From Xylophilus sp. (GTDB lineage Bacteria; Pseudomonadota; Gammaproteobacteria; Burkholderiales; Burkholderiaceae_C), in NCBI GenBank assembly GCA_009914555.1, contig WNDY01000001.1:186001-250000 (forward strand): a DNA stretch of 64,000 nucleotides. The letters are read 5' to 3'. Positions within the stretch are counted from its first letter, which is position 1, and the number at the start of each line of letters is the position of its first letter. This document shows, one piece after another, positions 53,501-61,711 of this stretch. Made by a program: the position numbers and the translations under genes. A model generated the notes under the pieces. It searched no databases. It was not told where the DNA came from and worked only from the letters and a program-made list of their open reading frames with translations.

Positions 53501-54397
53501 TTGGAAATCCGCCAGCTCCGCTACTTCCTGAGCGTCGCCGAGACCGAGCACCTCACGCAGTCGGCCGATGCGCTCTACGTCACCCAGTCCACGCTGTCGC
53601 ACGGGCTGCGACAGCTCGAAGCCGAGCTCGGCGTGGCGCTGTTCGACCGCGTGGGCCGCGGCCTGCGGCTGTCGCAGGCCGGCACGGTGTTCCGCGCGCA
53701 TGCGGCCCGCGCCCTGCAGGAGCTGGAGGCCGGCCGCATGGCGCTGGCCGACCTGGCGGGCCTGCAGTCGGGCGTGCTGACGGTGGGCGTGATACCGACC
53801 TTCCTCATGCACTTCGTGCCGGACGCGGTGGCCTCGTTCAATGCCGCCTATCCGAACGTGCGCGTCACCGTGCGCGACCTGCGCGCCGGCGAGATCGAGG
53901 AGCTGCTGATCGCCGGCCGGCTCGACCTGGGCGTTGTCTTCCATCCGTCGGCGCGCGAGGAGATCGAGGCCGAGCCGCTGTTCGAGGAGCGGCTGCAGCT
54001 CGTGGTGCATGAGAGCCATCCGCTGGCCGGCCGCCGCTCCCTGCGCCTGGCCGCGCTGGCCGACGTGCCGCTCGCGCTGCTGCCGCCGAGCTTCGCCACC
54101 CGCCGCATGATCGACGCGGCCTTCGCCGAGGCCGGCGTGCGGCCGCAGGTGCGGGTGGAGATGGAATCGGTCGGTGCCCTGCTGCATGCCTGCCGCCAGG
54201 GTGCGCTGGCCACGATCGCGGCCGAGCATGCGGCTGCGCAGGCCGGCAGCGATATGCGCGCCATCGCGCTGACCGCGCCGGCCACTGTGCGCCGCGCCGG
54301 CGTTCTGTGGCGCCGGGGAGCGTCGCGCAGCGCGGCCGCGCGGGAGTTCGCGGCGCGGCTCGGACCGTCGATCGAGCGGCTGGAAAGGGGGGTATAG
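53501..54397 (+). CDS. catR: LysR-family regulator, CatR-like
   Basis: A 298-residue regulator: N-terminal EIRQLRYFLSVAETEHLTQSADALYVTQSTLSHGLRQLE (helix-turn-helix) and a substrate-binding domain with VLTVGVIPTFLMHFVPDAVASF and LDLGVVFHP. The start is a TTG, chosen because it gives the invariant LysR opening and no ATG is near. Divergence from catB suggests muconate-responsive control, though the closest relatives may be CynR/CbbR-like. The stop TAG lies in the dispersed repeat. Confidence 0.8.
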   Translation: MEIRQLRYFLSVAETEHLTQSADALYVTQSTLSHGLRQLEAELGVALFDRVGRGLRLSQAGTVFRAHAARALQELEAGRMALADLAGLQSGVLTVGVIPTFLMHFVPDAVASFNAAYPNVRVTVRDLRAGEIEELLIAGRLDLGVVFHPSAREEIEAEPLFEERLQLVVHESHPLAGRRSLRLAALADVPLALLPPSFATRRMIDAAFAEAGVRPQVRVEMESVGALLHACRQGALATIAAEHAAAQAGSDMRAIALTAPATVRRAGVLWRRGASRSAAAREFAARLGPSIERLERGV

Positions 54398-54449
54398 GCC
54401 CATAGCGCACCATATCTGCCAGCCACCGGCTAGATACCCTGGGAGTATG
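54387..54449. repeat. Dispersed intergenic element, copy F, supplying two stop codons
   Basis: 63 bp from GGGGGGTATAGGCC to TACCCTGGGAGTATG between two convergent LysR genes. The plus-strand gene stops at TAG 54395-54397 and the minus-strand gene stops at TAG 54432-54430, both inside the element. GGGTAT (54392) and ATACCC (54434) could pair around a 36-base loop. Confidence 0.65.
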
Positions 54450-55428
54450 CCGATGGCGCGGCCGATGGGTCACCGTACACGCCGTGCGCGGCGCTGCGCA
54501 GCGCCTCCACCATGCGCTCGGCCGCCGGCGACAGCAGCCGGTCGGTGCGCGTGATGATGCCGAAGTCGTCCATGTGGCAGGGCAGCTCCAGCGGCAGCGC
54601 GGCCAGCATGCCGTGCGATGCGTAGTAGCGCGCCACCTCCACCGTCAGCACGGCCAGCATGTCGCCGTGCTCCAGCATGCGGGTGAGGAAGAGCAGGGCG
54701 GAGGTCTCGACCACGTCGGTCGGCGGCGCCAGGCTCGCGCGCTGGAACATCAGCTCGAAGCGATGCCGCAGCACGCTGCCCGCGGGCGGCACGATCCACG
54801 GCGCGCCGGCCACGGCGGCTAGGTCCAGGTCCGCCCGCGCGGCCAGCAGCGGATGGTCCGGGCGCACCACGGCGCAGACTGGCTCGAAGGCCAATGGCTC
54901 ATAGCGCAGCCGCAGCTTGTCGTGCTCGGCGAACAGGCGGCCGACCACGAGGTCCAGCTTGTCCTGCGCCAGCCGCTCCAGCAGCGCGTTGCTGTTCTCG
55001 ATCTCCAGCGCCACGCGCAGACCCGGCTGCGCGCGCTTGAGCGCGGCCACCGCCTCGGGCAGCAGGCCGACGGCCGGCGAGGTGATCGCGCCCACCGCCA
55101 CCTGGCCCAGCGCGCCGCTGCGCAGGGCCTGCACCTCCTCACGCGCCTGGGCCAGACTGCCGACGACGAAGCGCGCATGGCGGATCAGCGCCTGCCCGTA
55201 GGCGGTCGGCCGCACGCCACGCGGCAGGCGCTCGAACAGGGGCACGTCGAGCATCTGCTCCAGCTCGCGCAGCATCTTCGACGCGGCCGGCTGGGTCACC
55301 GACAGCACCTCGGCCGCGCGGTGGATGTTGCCTTCCTCATCGAGCGCGACCAGCAGCAGCAGGTGGCGCATCTTCAGGCGCGAGCGCAGGTACCAGGGCT
55401 CGGAAGAAACCGGCGAAGGGCTGTCCAT
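54430..55428 (-). CDS. LysR-family regulator, GbpR-like, of the pentonate cluster
   Basis: A 332-residue regulator: helix-turn-helix LKMRHLLLLVALDEEGNIHRAAEVLSVTQPAASKMLRELEQML (about residues 18-60) and an effector domain with QVAVGAITSPAVGLLPEAVAAL. The opening MRHLLLL and ASKMLRELE are typical of regulators of sugar-acid genes. The ATG at 55428 has AGGAAA upstream. It is divergent from the dehydratase gene 111 bases away, and so probably controls it. Confidence 0.88.
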   Translation of the reverse strand: MDSPSPVSSEPWYLRSRLKMRHLLLLVALDEEGNIHRAAEVLSVTQPAASKMLRELEQMLDVPLFERLPRGVRPTAYGQALIRHARFVVGSLAQAREEVQALRSGALGQVAVGAITSPAVGLLPEAVAALKRAQPGLRVALEIENSNALLERLAQDKLDLVVGRLFAEHDKLRLRYEPLAFEPVCAVVRPDHPLLAARADLDLAAVAGAPWIVPPAGSVLRHRFELMFQRASLAPPTDVVETSALLFLTRMLEHGDMLAVLTVEVARYYASHGMLAALPLELPCHMDDFGIITRTDRLLSPAAERMVEALRSAAHGVYGDPSAAPSAYSQGI

Positions 55429-55539
55429 GGGGTTTTCCTGAATGCTCAAAACGATATCGAAAACGGCCGAGTTTTCATTGGAAGGATAACAAAGCGATAT
55501 CTACACTCCGCCGCCAGCACTCCCCTCCAAGCGACCACG

Positions 55540-57276
55540 ATGACGACGACACCGAAACGCAAGCTGCGGTCCACCGAATGGTTCGGCACCGCCGACAAGA
55601 ACGGTTTCATGTACCGCAGCTGGATGAAGAACCAGGGCATCCCGGACCACGAATTCGACGGCCGCCCGGTCATCGGCATCTGCAACACCTGGTCGGAGCT
55701 GACGCCCTGCAACGCCCACTTCCGCAAGATCGCCGAGCACGTCAAGCGCGGCGTCTACGAGGCCGGCGGCTTTCCGGTGGAGTTCCCGGTGTTCTCCAAC
55801 GGCGAGTCCAACCTGCGCCCCACGGCCATGCTGACCCGCAACCTCGCGGCGATGGATGTGGAAGAGGCCATCCGCGGCAACCCGATCGACGCGGTCGTGC
55901 TGCTGGCCGGCTGCGACAAGACCACGCCGGCGCTGCTGATGGGCGCGGCCAGCTGCGACGTGCCGGCCATCGTCGTCTCCGGCGGGCCGATGTTGAACGG
56001 CAAGCTCGACGGCAGGAACATCGGCTCCGGCACCGCCGTGTGGCAGCTGCACGAATCGCTCAAGGCCGGCGAGATCAACCTGCACCAGTTCCTCTCGGCC
56101 GAAGCCGGCATGTCGCGCTCGGCCGGCACCTGCAACACCATGGGCACCGCATCGACCATGGCCTGCATGGCCGAGGCGCTGGGCACCACGCTGCCGCACA
56201 ACGCGGCCATCCCGGCGGTGGACGCACGCCGCTACGTGCTGGCCCATATGTCGGGCCGGCGCATCGTGCAGATGGCGCACGAGGACCTGCGCCTGTCGAA
56301 GATCCTGACCCGCGAGGCGTTCGAGAACGCCATCCGCGCCAACGCGGCCATCGGCGGCTCGACCAATGCGGTCATCCACCTGAAGGCCATCGCCGGGCGC
56401 ATCGGCGTGCCGCTGGCGCTGGAGGACTGGACCCGCATCGGCCGCGACACGCCGACCATCGTCGACCTGATGCCCTCGGGCCGCTTCCTGATGGAGGAGT
56501 TCTACTACGCCGGCGGCCTGCCCGCCGTGCTGCGCCGCCTGGGCGAGGCCGGCCTGCTGCCGCATCCCGAGGCGCTCACCGTCAATGGTGCGAGCCTCTG
56601 GAGCAACGTGCAGGACGCGCCCATCACCGACGACGAGGTGGTGCGCCCGCTGTCCAACCCGCTGATCGCCGACGGCGGCATCCGCGTGCTGCGCGGCAAC
56701 CTCGCGCCGCGCGGCGCGGTGTTGAAGCCCTCGGCCGCCACGCCCGCGCTGTTGAAGCACCGCGGCCGCGCCGTGGTGTTCGAGAACCTGGAGCACTACA
56801 AGGAGCGCATCGTCGACGAATCGCTCGACGTGGATGCCAGCTCGGTGCTGGTGCTCAAGAACTGCGGCCCGCGCGGCTACCCGGGCATGGCCGAGGTCGG
56901 CAACATGGGCCTGCCGCCCAAGCTGCTGCGCGCCGGCGTGAAGGACATGGTGCGCATCTCCGACGCCCGCATGAGCGGCACCGCCTACGGCACCGTCGTG
57001 CTGCACGTGGCGCCCGAGGCCGCGGCCGGCGGTCCGCTGGCCGCCGTGCGCGACGGCGACTGGATCGAGCTGGACTGCGACGCCGGCACGCTGCGCCTGG
57101 ACATTCCCGACGAGGAACTGGCGCGCCGCATCGCCGACGTGCAGCCCCTGGCCGCGCCGGCCGACGGCGGCTGGCGCAAGCTGTACGTGAACCACGTGCT
57201 GCAGGCCGACGAGGGCTGCGACCTCGACTTCCTCGTCGGCTGCCGCGGGCACGCGGTACCGCGCCACTCCCACTGA
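55540..57276 (+). CDS. IlvD/Edd family sugar-acid dehydratase, L-arabonate dehydratase-like
   Basis: A 578-residue iron-sulphur dehydratase. Cluster Cys candidates are in GICNTWSELTPCN (Cys48), LLAGCDKTTPALLMG and SAGTCNTMGTAST; the C-terminal part has RISDARMSGTAYGTVVLHVAPEAAAGGPLA. Length, and linkage with the keto-deoxy-arabonate dehydratase and carrier genes, fit L-arabonate (or D-xylonate/fuconate) dehydratase rather than amino-acid IlvD. Produces a 2-keto-3-deoxy sugar acid. Confidence 0.88.
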   Translation: MTTTPKRKLRSTEWFGTADKNGFMYRSWMKNQGIPDHEFDGRPVIGICNTWSELTPCNAHFRKIAEHVKRGVYEAGGFPVEFPVFSNGESNLRPTAMLTRNLAAMDVEEAIRGNPIDAVVLLAGCDKTTPALLMGAASCDVPAIVVSGGPMLNGKLDGRNIGSGTAVWQLHESLKAGEINLHQFLSAEAGMSRSAGTCNTMGTASTMACMAEALGTTLPHNAAIPAVDARRYVLAHMSGRRIVQMAHEDLRLSKILTREAFENAIRANAAIGGSTNAVIHLKAIAGRIGVPLALEDWTRIGRDTPTIVDLMPSGRFLMEEFYYAGGLPAVLRRLGEAGLLPHPEALTVNGASLWSNVQDAPITDDEVVRPLSNPLIADGGIRVLRGNLAPRGAVLKPSAATPALLKHRGRAVVFENLEHYKERIVDESLDVDASSVLVLKNCGPRGYPGMAEVGNMGLPPKLLRAGVKDMVRISDARMSGTAYGTVVLHVAPEAAAGGPLAAVRDGDWIELDCDAGTLRLDIPDEELARRIADVQPLAAPADGGWRKLYVNHVLQADEGCDLDFLVGCRGHAVPRHSH

Positions 57277-57305
57277 GCTCACCACAACACAGGAGACGAC
57301 ACGCC

Positions 57306-58649
57306 ATGAGCAGCATTTCCACGCCGGCGGCCCGGCCCGCGCCGGCCGCCACCCCGAACGAAGAGACCCGCATCATCGGCCTGCTGGTGCGCAAGCTGAT
57401 CCCGTTCCTCGCGCTGATCTACATCGTGGCCTACATCGACCGCTCGGTCGTCGGCTTCGCCAAGCTGCACATGAACGCGGCCGCGGGCATCAGCGACGCG
57501 GCCTACGGGCTGGGCGCGGGGCTGTTCTTCGTCGGCTACTTCCTCTGCGAGGTGCCGAGCAACCTGGCGCTGGAGCGCTTCGGCGCACGGCGCTGGTTCG
57601 CCCGCATCCTGTTCACCTGGGGCGTCATCACGATGGCGATGGCGCTGATCTCCAACGCCACGCACTTCTACGTCGCGCGCTTCCTGCTCGGCGCGGCCGA
57701 GGCCGGGCTCTATCCGGGCATCCTGTACTTCCTGACCAAGTGGTTCCCGCTGCGGCACCGCGCGCGCATCATCGGCCTGCTGGTGCTGGCCCAGCCGGCC
57801 GCGCTCATCATCACCGGCCCGATCGCCGGCTGGCTGCTGTCCACCGGCGGCCTGTTCGGCCTGTCGAACTGGCAGACGCTCTTCGTCGTGGCCGGCCTGC
57901 CCGCCGTGCTGCTGACCCTGCCCACGCTGCGCATCCTGCCCGAGACGCCGGCGCGCGCGCCCTGGTTCCCGCCGGCCGACCGCGCCTGGCTGGAGCGCGA
58001 ACTCGCCGCCGACGCCGCCGCCTACGGCCTGAAGGAACCCGTGCACGGCAACCCGCTGCGCGCCCTGGCCGACCGGCGCGTGCTGCTGCTGGCGCTGCTG
58101 TTCCTGCCGTTCCCGCTGGCCATCTACGGCCTGTCGCTGTGGCTGTCGACCATCATCAAGCAGTTCGGCGTGGGCGACGCCACCGTCGGCCTGCTCTCGG
58201 CCATCCCGTACCTGTTCGCCGTCGCCGGCCTGCTGCTGGTGCCGCGCAGCTCCGACCGGCACGGCGAGCGCCACATGCACATCGTCGTCGTCTCGGCCGC
58301 CGCCGCGCTCACGCTGGCGCTCAGCGCCTGGGTCCGGTCGCCGGTGCTGCAGCTGCTGTTCATCAGCCTGTCGGCCTTCTCGATCTATCCGATCCAGGCC
58401 GTGGTGTGGGCGCTGCCCGGTGAATTCCTCACCGGCGCCAGCGCGGCCGTGGGCATCGCCACCATCAACTCGCTGGCCAACCTGGGCGGCTACCTCGGCC
58501 CCTACGGCATCGGCCTGATCAAGGAGGCCACGGGCAGCCTGGCCGCCGGCCTGTACTTCCTGGCCGCCGTGCTGCTGTTCGCCGTGGTGATGGCCTACGT
58601 GGTGCGCGCCGCGCTGCCGGCCGCGCCGCGCGCCGCGGCCGCCCGCTGA
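57306..58649 (+). CDS. MFS transporter, anion:cation symporter (ACS) family
   Basis: A 447-residue carrier with about twelve membrane segments and ACS signatures: YIVAYIDRSVVGFAKLHM, GYFLCEVPSNLALERFGARRWFARI and AEAGLYPGILYFLTKWFP. It should take up the sugar acid broken down by its neighbours. It lies 29 bases after the dehydratase gene with AGGAGA upstream. Confidence 0.9.
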   Translation: MSSISTPAARPAPAATPNEETRIIGLLVRKLIPFLALIYIVAYIDRSVVGFAKLHMNAAAGISDAAYGLGAGLFFVGYFLCEVPSNLALERFGARRWFARILFTWGVITMAMALISNATHFYVARFLLGAAEAGLYPGILYFLTKWFPLRHRARIIGLLVLAQPAALIITGPIAGWLLSTGGLFGLSNWQTLFVVAGLPAVLLTLPTLRILPETPARAPWFPPADRAWLERELAADAAAYGLKEPVHGNPLRALADRRVLLLALLFLPFPLAIYGLSLWLSTIIKQFGVGDATVGLLSAIPYLFAVAGLLLVPRSSDRHGERHMHIVVVSAAAALTLALSAWVRSPVLQLLFISLSAFSIYPIQAVVWALPGEFLTGASAAVGIATINSLANLGGYLGPYGIGLIKEATGSLAAGLYFLAAVLLFAVVMAYVVRAALPAAPRAAAAR

Positions 58650-58676
58650 TTCCTTTCCCGTTTTCCTTCCCGATCC

Positions 58677-59612
58677 ATGTCCCCAGCAGCCCCGCGCACG
58701 CCGCGCTACCGCGGCCTCTTCCCGGTCGTTCCGACCACCTTCACCGAGACCGGCGCGCTCGACCTGGAGAGCCAGAAGCGCGCGGTCGATTTCATGATCG
58801 ACGCCGGCTCCGACGGCCTGTGCATCCTGGCCAACTTCTCCGAGCAGTTCCTGCTGGCCGACGACGAGCGCGAGGTGCTGACCCGCACGGTGCTGGAGCA
58901 CGTGGCCGGCCGCGTGCCGGTGATCGTGACCACGACGCATTTCAGCACCGATGTCTGCATCGCCCGCAGCCTGCGCGCACAGGGCCAGGGCGCGGCCATG
59001 GCGATGGTGATGCCGCCCTACCACGGCGCCACGTTCCGCGTGCCCGAGGCGGCGGTGGAGGACTTCTTCCGCCGCCTGTCGGATGCGCTGGCGATCCCGA
59101 TCATGGTGCAGGACGCGCCGGCCGCCGGCACGCCGCTGTCCGCGCCGTTCCTCGCCCGCCTGGCACGCGAGCTGGAGCAGGTGGCGTACTTCAAGATCGA
59201 GGTGCCGGGCGCGGCCAACAAGCTGCGCGAGCTGATCCGCCTGGGCGGCGACGCCATCGAAGGCCCGTGGGACGGCGAGGAGGCCATCACCCTGCTGGCC
59301 GACCTGGCGGCCGGCGCCACCGGCGCCATGACCGGCGGCGGCTTTCCCGACGGCATCCGCACCATCCTCGACGCGCACGCGGCGGGCGACGCGGACGCGA
59401 CCTTCGCGGCCTACCAGCGCTGGCTGCCGCTCATCAACCACGAGAACCGACAGGCCGGCTTCCTCGCGGCCAAGGCGCTGATGAAGGAGGGCGGCATCAT
59501 TGCCTGCGAGGCGCCGCGCCATCCCTGGCCCGCGATCCACCCGGCCACGCGGGCCGAGCTGGTCGACATCGCGCGCCGGCTCGACGCGCTGGCCCTGCGC
59601 TGGGCACAATGA
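58677..59612 (+). CDS. DapA-family 2-keto-3-deoxy-pentonate dehydratase
   Basis: A 311-residue class I aldolase-fold enzyme: FPVVPTTFTETGALDLESQKRAVDFMIDAGSDGLCILANFSEQFLL, the Schiff-base Lys in AYFKIEVPGAANKLRELIRLGGDAIEGPWDGEEA, and GATGAMTGGGFPDG. This pattern is that of L-2-keto-3-deoxyarabonate dehydratase, which yields alpha-ketoglutarate semialdehyde. The product would be oxidised by the enzyme encoded at 22745. Confidence 0.88.
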   Translation: MSPAAPRTPRYRGLFPVVPTTFTETGALDLESQKRAVDFMIDAGSDGLCILANFSEQFLLADDEREVLTRTVLEHVAGRVPVIVTTTHFSTDVCIARSLRAQGQGAAMAMVMPPYHGATFRVPEAAVEDFFRRLSDALAIPIMVQDAPAAGTPLSAPFLARLARELEQVAYFKIEVPGAANKLRELIRLGGDAIEGPWDGEEAITLLADLAAGATGAMTGGGFPDGIRTILDAHAAGDADATFAAYQRWLPLINHENRQAGFLAAKALMKEGGIIACEAPRHPWPAIHPATRAELVDIARRLDALALRWAQ

Positions 59613-59613
59613 C

Positions 59614-59676
59614 GGGGGTATGAGGCTGTAGCTCTTTCGATTCGCGTGCTACAGGCCCGTAGGGCAGGGGGTATTT
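59614..59676. repeat. Dispersed intergenic element, copy G, with hairpin
   Basis: 63 bp from GGGGGTATGAGGC to AGGGGGTATTTC, starting one base after the preceding stop codon. A 7-bp stem, CTGTAGC (59626-59632) with GCTACAG (59648-59654), could form a hairpin, perhaps a terminator. Confidence 0.6.
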
Positions 59677-59698
59677 CACTGGCGCGCGAGGGCGCTGT

Positions 59699-59905
59699 TC
59701 AGCGCCCCGGCTGCCGCCGCGCCCGCAGCAGCGCGGCGATGCAAACGGCCGGTGGCCCGACCAGCGCGCACCACGCTGCAACGTGCCAGCCGCCGGTGCC
59801 CAGCAGGGCGCACAGCAGGCCCAGGGCGGTGAGCACCGCCAGCGCGACAGGCATGCGCCAGGTCGGCCAGAAGGCCGCCCGGCCGCTCGTGTGGCTGCGC
59901 GGCAT
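59699..59905 (-). CDS. Small two-helix membrane protein of the siderophore-uptake cluster
   Basis: A 68-residue protein with two membrane segments (about residues 19-38 and 42-60) and a basic end RARRQPGR. The ATG at 59905 overlaps the upstream stop as TGATG, so it is coupled to the hydroxylase gene. Small proteins of this kind often end PepSY/PiuC gene sets; no function is known. Confidence 0.6.
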   Translation of the reverse strand: MPRSHTSGRAAFWPTWRMPVALAVLTALGLLCALLGTGGWHVAAWCALVGPPAVCIAALLRARRQPGR

Positions 59906-60585
59906 CACATATCCGCCCAGCGGCGCAGGAGGTTGTGGTACACGCCGGTCAGCCGGATCAGCGAGCGCCGGTCGGCGCCGGTCTGCGTCAGCTGCTGGAT
60001 CGCCACGTCCATGTCCAGCAGCAGCGTGCGCTGGCTGTCCTCGCGCACGAGGCTCTCGATCCAGAAGAAGGAGGCCAGCCGCACGCCGCGCGTGACCGGG
60101 TTGACCTTGTGCATGCTGGTGCCCGGGTACAGCAGCAGGTGGCCCGCGGCCAGCTTGGCGCTGCGCGGGCCGTAGGTGTCCTCGACCACGAGTTCGCCGC
60201 CGTCGTAGGTGTCGGGCTCGCTGAGGAAGAGCGTGGCCGAGAGGTCGGTGCGCACGCGCTGGCCGCGCGAGCGCACGATGCGCACCGCGTTGTCGATGTG
60301 GTAGTCGAACGCCTCGCCGCCCTCATAGCGGTTGAACAGCGGCGGAAAGATGGTCTTGGGCAGCCCGGCGGCGACGAAGACGGCGTTGTGCGTCAGCCGC
60401 TCGACGATGCGCTCGCCCAGCTCCCGCGCCAGCGGATGGTCCTCGGGCAGCTGGCGGTTGCGCTTGTCGGGCGCCGACTGGGCGCCGGCCGTGGCCTTGC
60501 CGTCCACCCAGGGCGCGGCGTCGAGCCGGCGCGCCATCCCGGCCGCCTCGGCCGCGGTGAAGACTTCGGGAATCTCGATCAGCAT
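59905..60585 (-). CDS. piuC: PKHD-type Fe(II)/2-oxoglutarate hydroxylase (PiuC/YbiX)
   Basis: A 226-residue oxygenase with [27 protein letters not shown], the metal pair in DYHIDNAVR (His-x-Asp), [18 protein letters not shown], the distal His in [15 protein letters not shown] and the 2-oxoglutarate Arg in [15 protein letters not shown]. It is usually encoded beside TonB-dependent siderophore receptors under iron control. Its start overlaps the PepSY gene end by 7 bases. Confidence 0.92.
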   Translation of the reverse strand: MLIEIPEVFTAAEAAGMARRLDAAPWVDGKATAGAQSAPDKRNRQLPEDHPLARELGERIVERLTHNAVFVAAGLPKTIFPPLFNRYEGGEAFDYHIDNAVRIVRSRGQRVRTDLSATLFLSEPDTYDGGELVVEDTYGPRSAKLAAGHLLLYPGTSMHKVNPVTRGVRLASFFWIESLVREDSQRTLLLDMDVAIQQLTQTGADRRSLIRLTGVYHNLLRRWADM

Positions 60586-61703
60586 GGCGCTATTCTCCCG
60601 CGCCGCCGCGCCACCCACAGGTAGACGCCGCTGCCGAGCACCACGATCGCCAGCAGGTCCAGGACGGCCCAGAGGACCTTCATCGGCAGGCCGCCGTAGT
60701 CGCCGAAATGCAGCGGCCGCGAGACTTCGAGCGCCCACAGGTACCACGGCGGGGCACCGACGTCGACCAGCCGGCCGTCGCGCGCGTCCACCAGAACCGG
60801 ATGCAGCAGCTGCGAGGTCAGCGGCGAATCGCCGCGCAGGTAGACGGCATAGTGCACCGGTGTGGCGAACATCGAGCCCGGGAACGCGACGAAGGAGACC
60901 TCCTGGTGCGCGAGGAACGCCGTGGCCGCCGTCACCGCCCGCTGCAGTTCCTGCGGCTGCCGCACGCGCGCGGCCGCGGCGTACTCGCTGCGCAGCTGCG
61001 CGGCCACGTGCCGCTGCCACGCGCCGAAGACGACGGTGTCCAGCGTGTTGACCGCGCCGGTGAGGCCCACCACCGCCATCCATGCCAGCGCCGCGATGCC
61101 GATCAGGTTGTGCAGGTCCAGCCAGACCACGCGCGGCGAACGGTCGGCGCGCACGGTGCCGAAGGCCAGCTTGCGCATGAAGGGTCCGTACAGCACCGCG
61201 CCGGACACCAGCGAGGCCAGGAACAGCAGGCCCATCGCGCCGAGGAACAGCTGGCCGCCCTGGCCGAGCAGCAGGTTGGTGTGCAGCATGAGCAGCACCG
61301 ACAGGACGCCGCCGTTGCGCCAGTCCTTCTCGCTCCAGGTTTCGCCGAGGATGCGGTACGTCGTGCCGTCGATGAGCACGAAGGGCTTCTGCTGCTGCCC
61401 GGGCGGCCCGGGGCGCCGGGCCAGCCCGACGCGGAAGCGGCCCGGCGTCTCCAGCCAGACGACGAACTGGACCGGCCGGTCGGGATAGGCCTCGCGCACC
61501 ACCTGCACGACGCGGTCCATGTCCGGCGCGGCCGCCGGCCCGGCCGGCGGCGCGGCGGCCGGGCCATCGTCGAGCCAGCCGTCGATCTCGTCGTGGAAGA
61601 CCAGCGGCAGGCCGGTGAGGCACAGCAGCAGCAGAAAGAGCGTGCAGGCCAGGCTCGTCCACTCGTGGACGGACCGCCATCGCGCGACCGTGCGCGAACG
61701 CAT
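60579..61703 (-). CDS. PepSY-domain membrane protein (iron-uptake reductase-like)
   Basis: A 374-residue membrane protein with four membrane segments: [32 protein letters not shown] at the start, [14 protein letters not shown] and [21 protein letters not shown] in the middle, [27 protein letters not shown], and a final helix near the end. Conserved His residues (HEW, HTN, LHN) could bind haem. Such PepSY_TM proteins may reduce ferric siderophores after uptake. The gene lies 8 bases after the receptor stop. Confidence 0.88.
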   Translation of the reverse strand: MRSRTVARWRSVHEWTSLACTLFLLLLCLTGLPLVFHDEIDGWLDDGPAAAPPAGPAAAPDMDRVVQVVREAYPDRPVQFVVWLETPGRFRVGLARRPGPPGQQQKPFVLIDGTTYRILGETWSEKDWRNGGVLSVLLMLHTNLLLGQGGQLFLGAMGLLFLASLVSGAVLYGPFMRKLAFGTVRADRSPRVVWLDLHNLIGIAALAWMAVVGLTGAVNTLDTVVFGAWQRHVAAQLRSEYAAAARVRQPQELQRAVTAATAFLAHQEVSFVAFPGSMFATPVHYAVYLRGDSPLTSQLLHPVLVDARDGRLVDVGAPPWYLWALEVSRPLHFGDYGGLPMKVLWAVLDLLAIVVLGSGVYLWVARRRGRIAPC

Positions 61704-61711
61704 CGCCGGCC

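Noticed and set aside
57279..59609. A 776-codon minus-strand frame opposite the MFS and DapA-like genes
   Set aside because: Antisense shadow; the plus-strand genes have catalytic and transporter motifs and the minus strand none.
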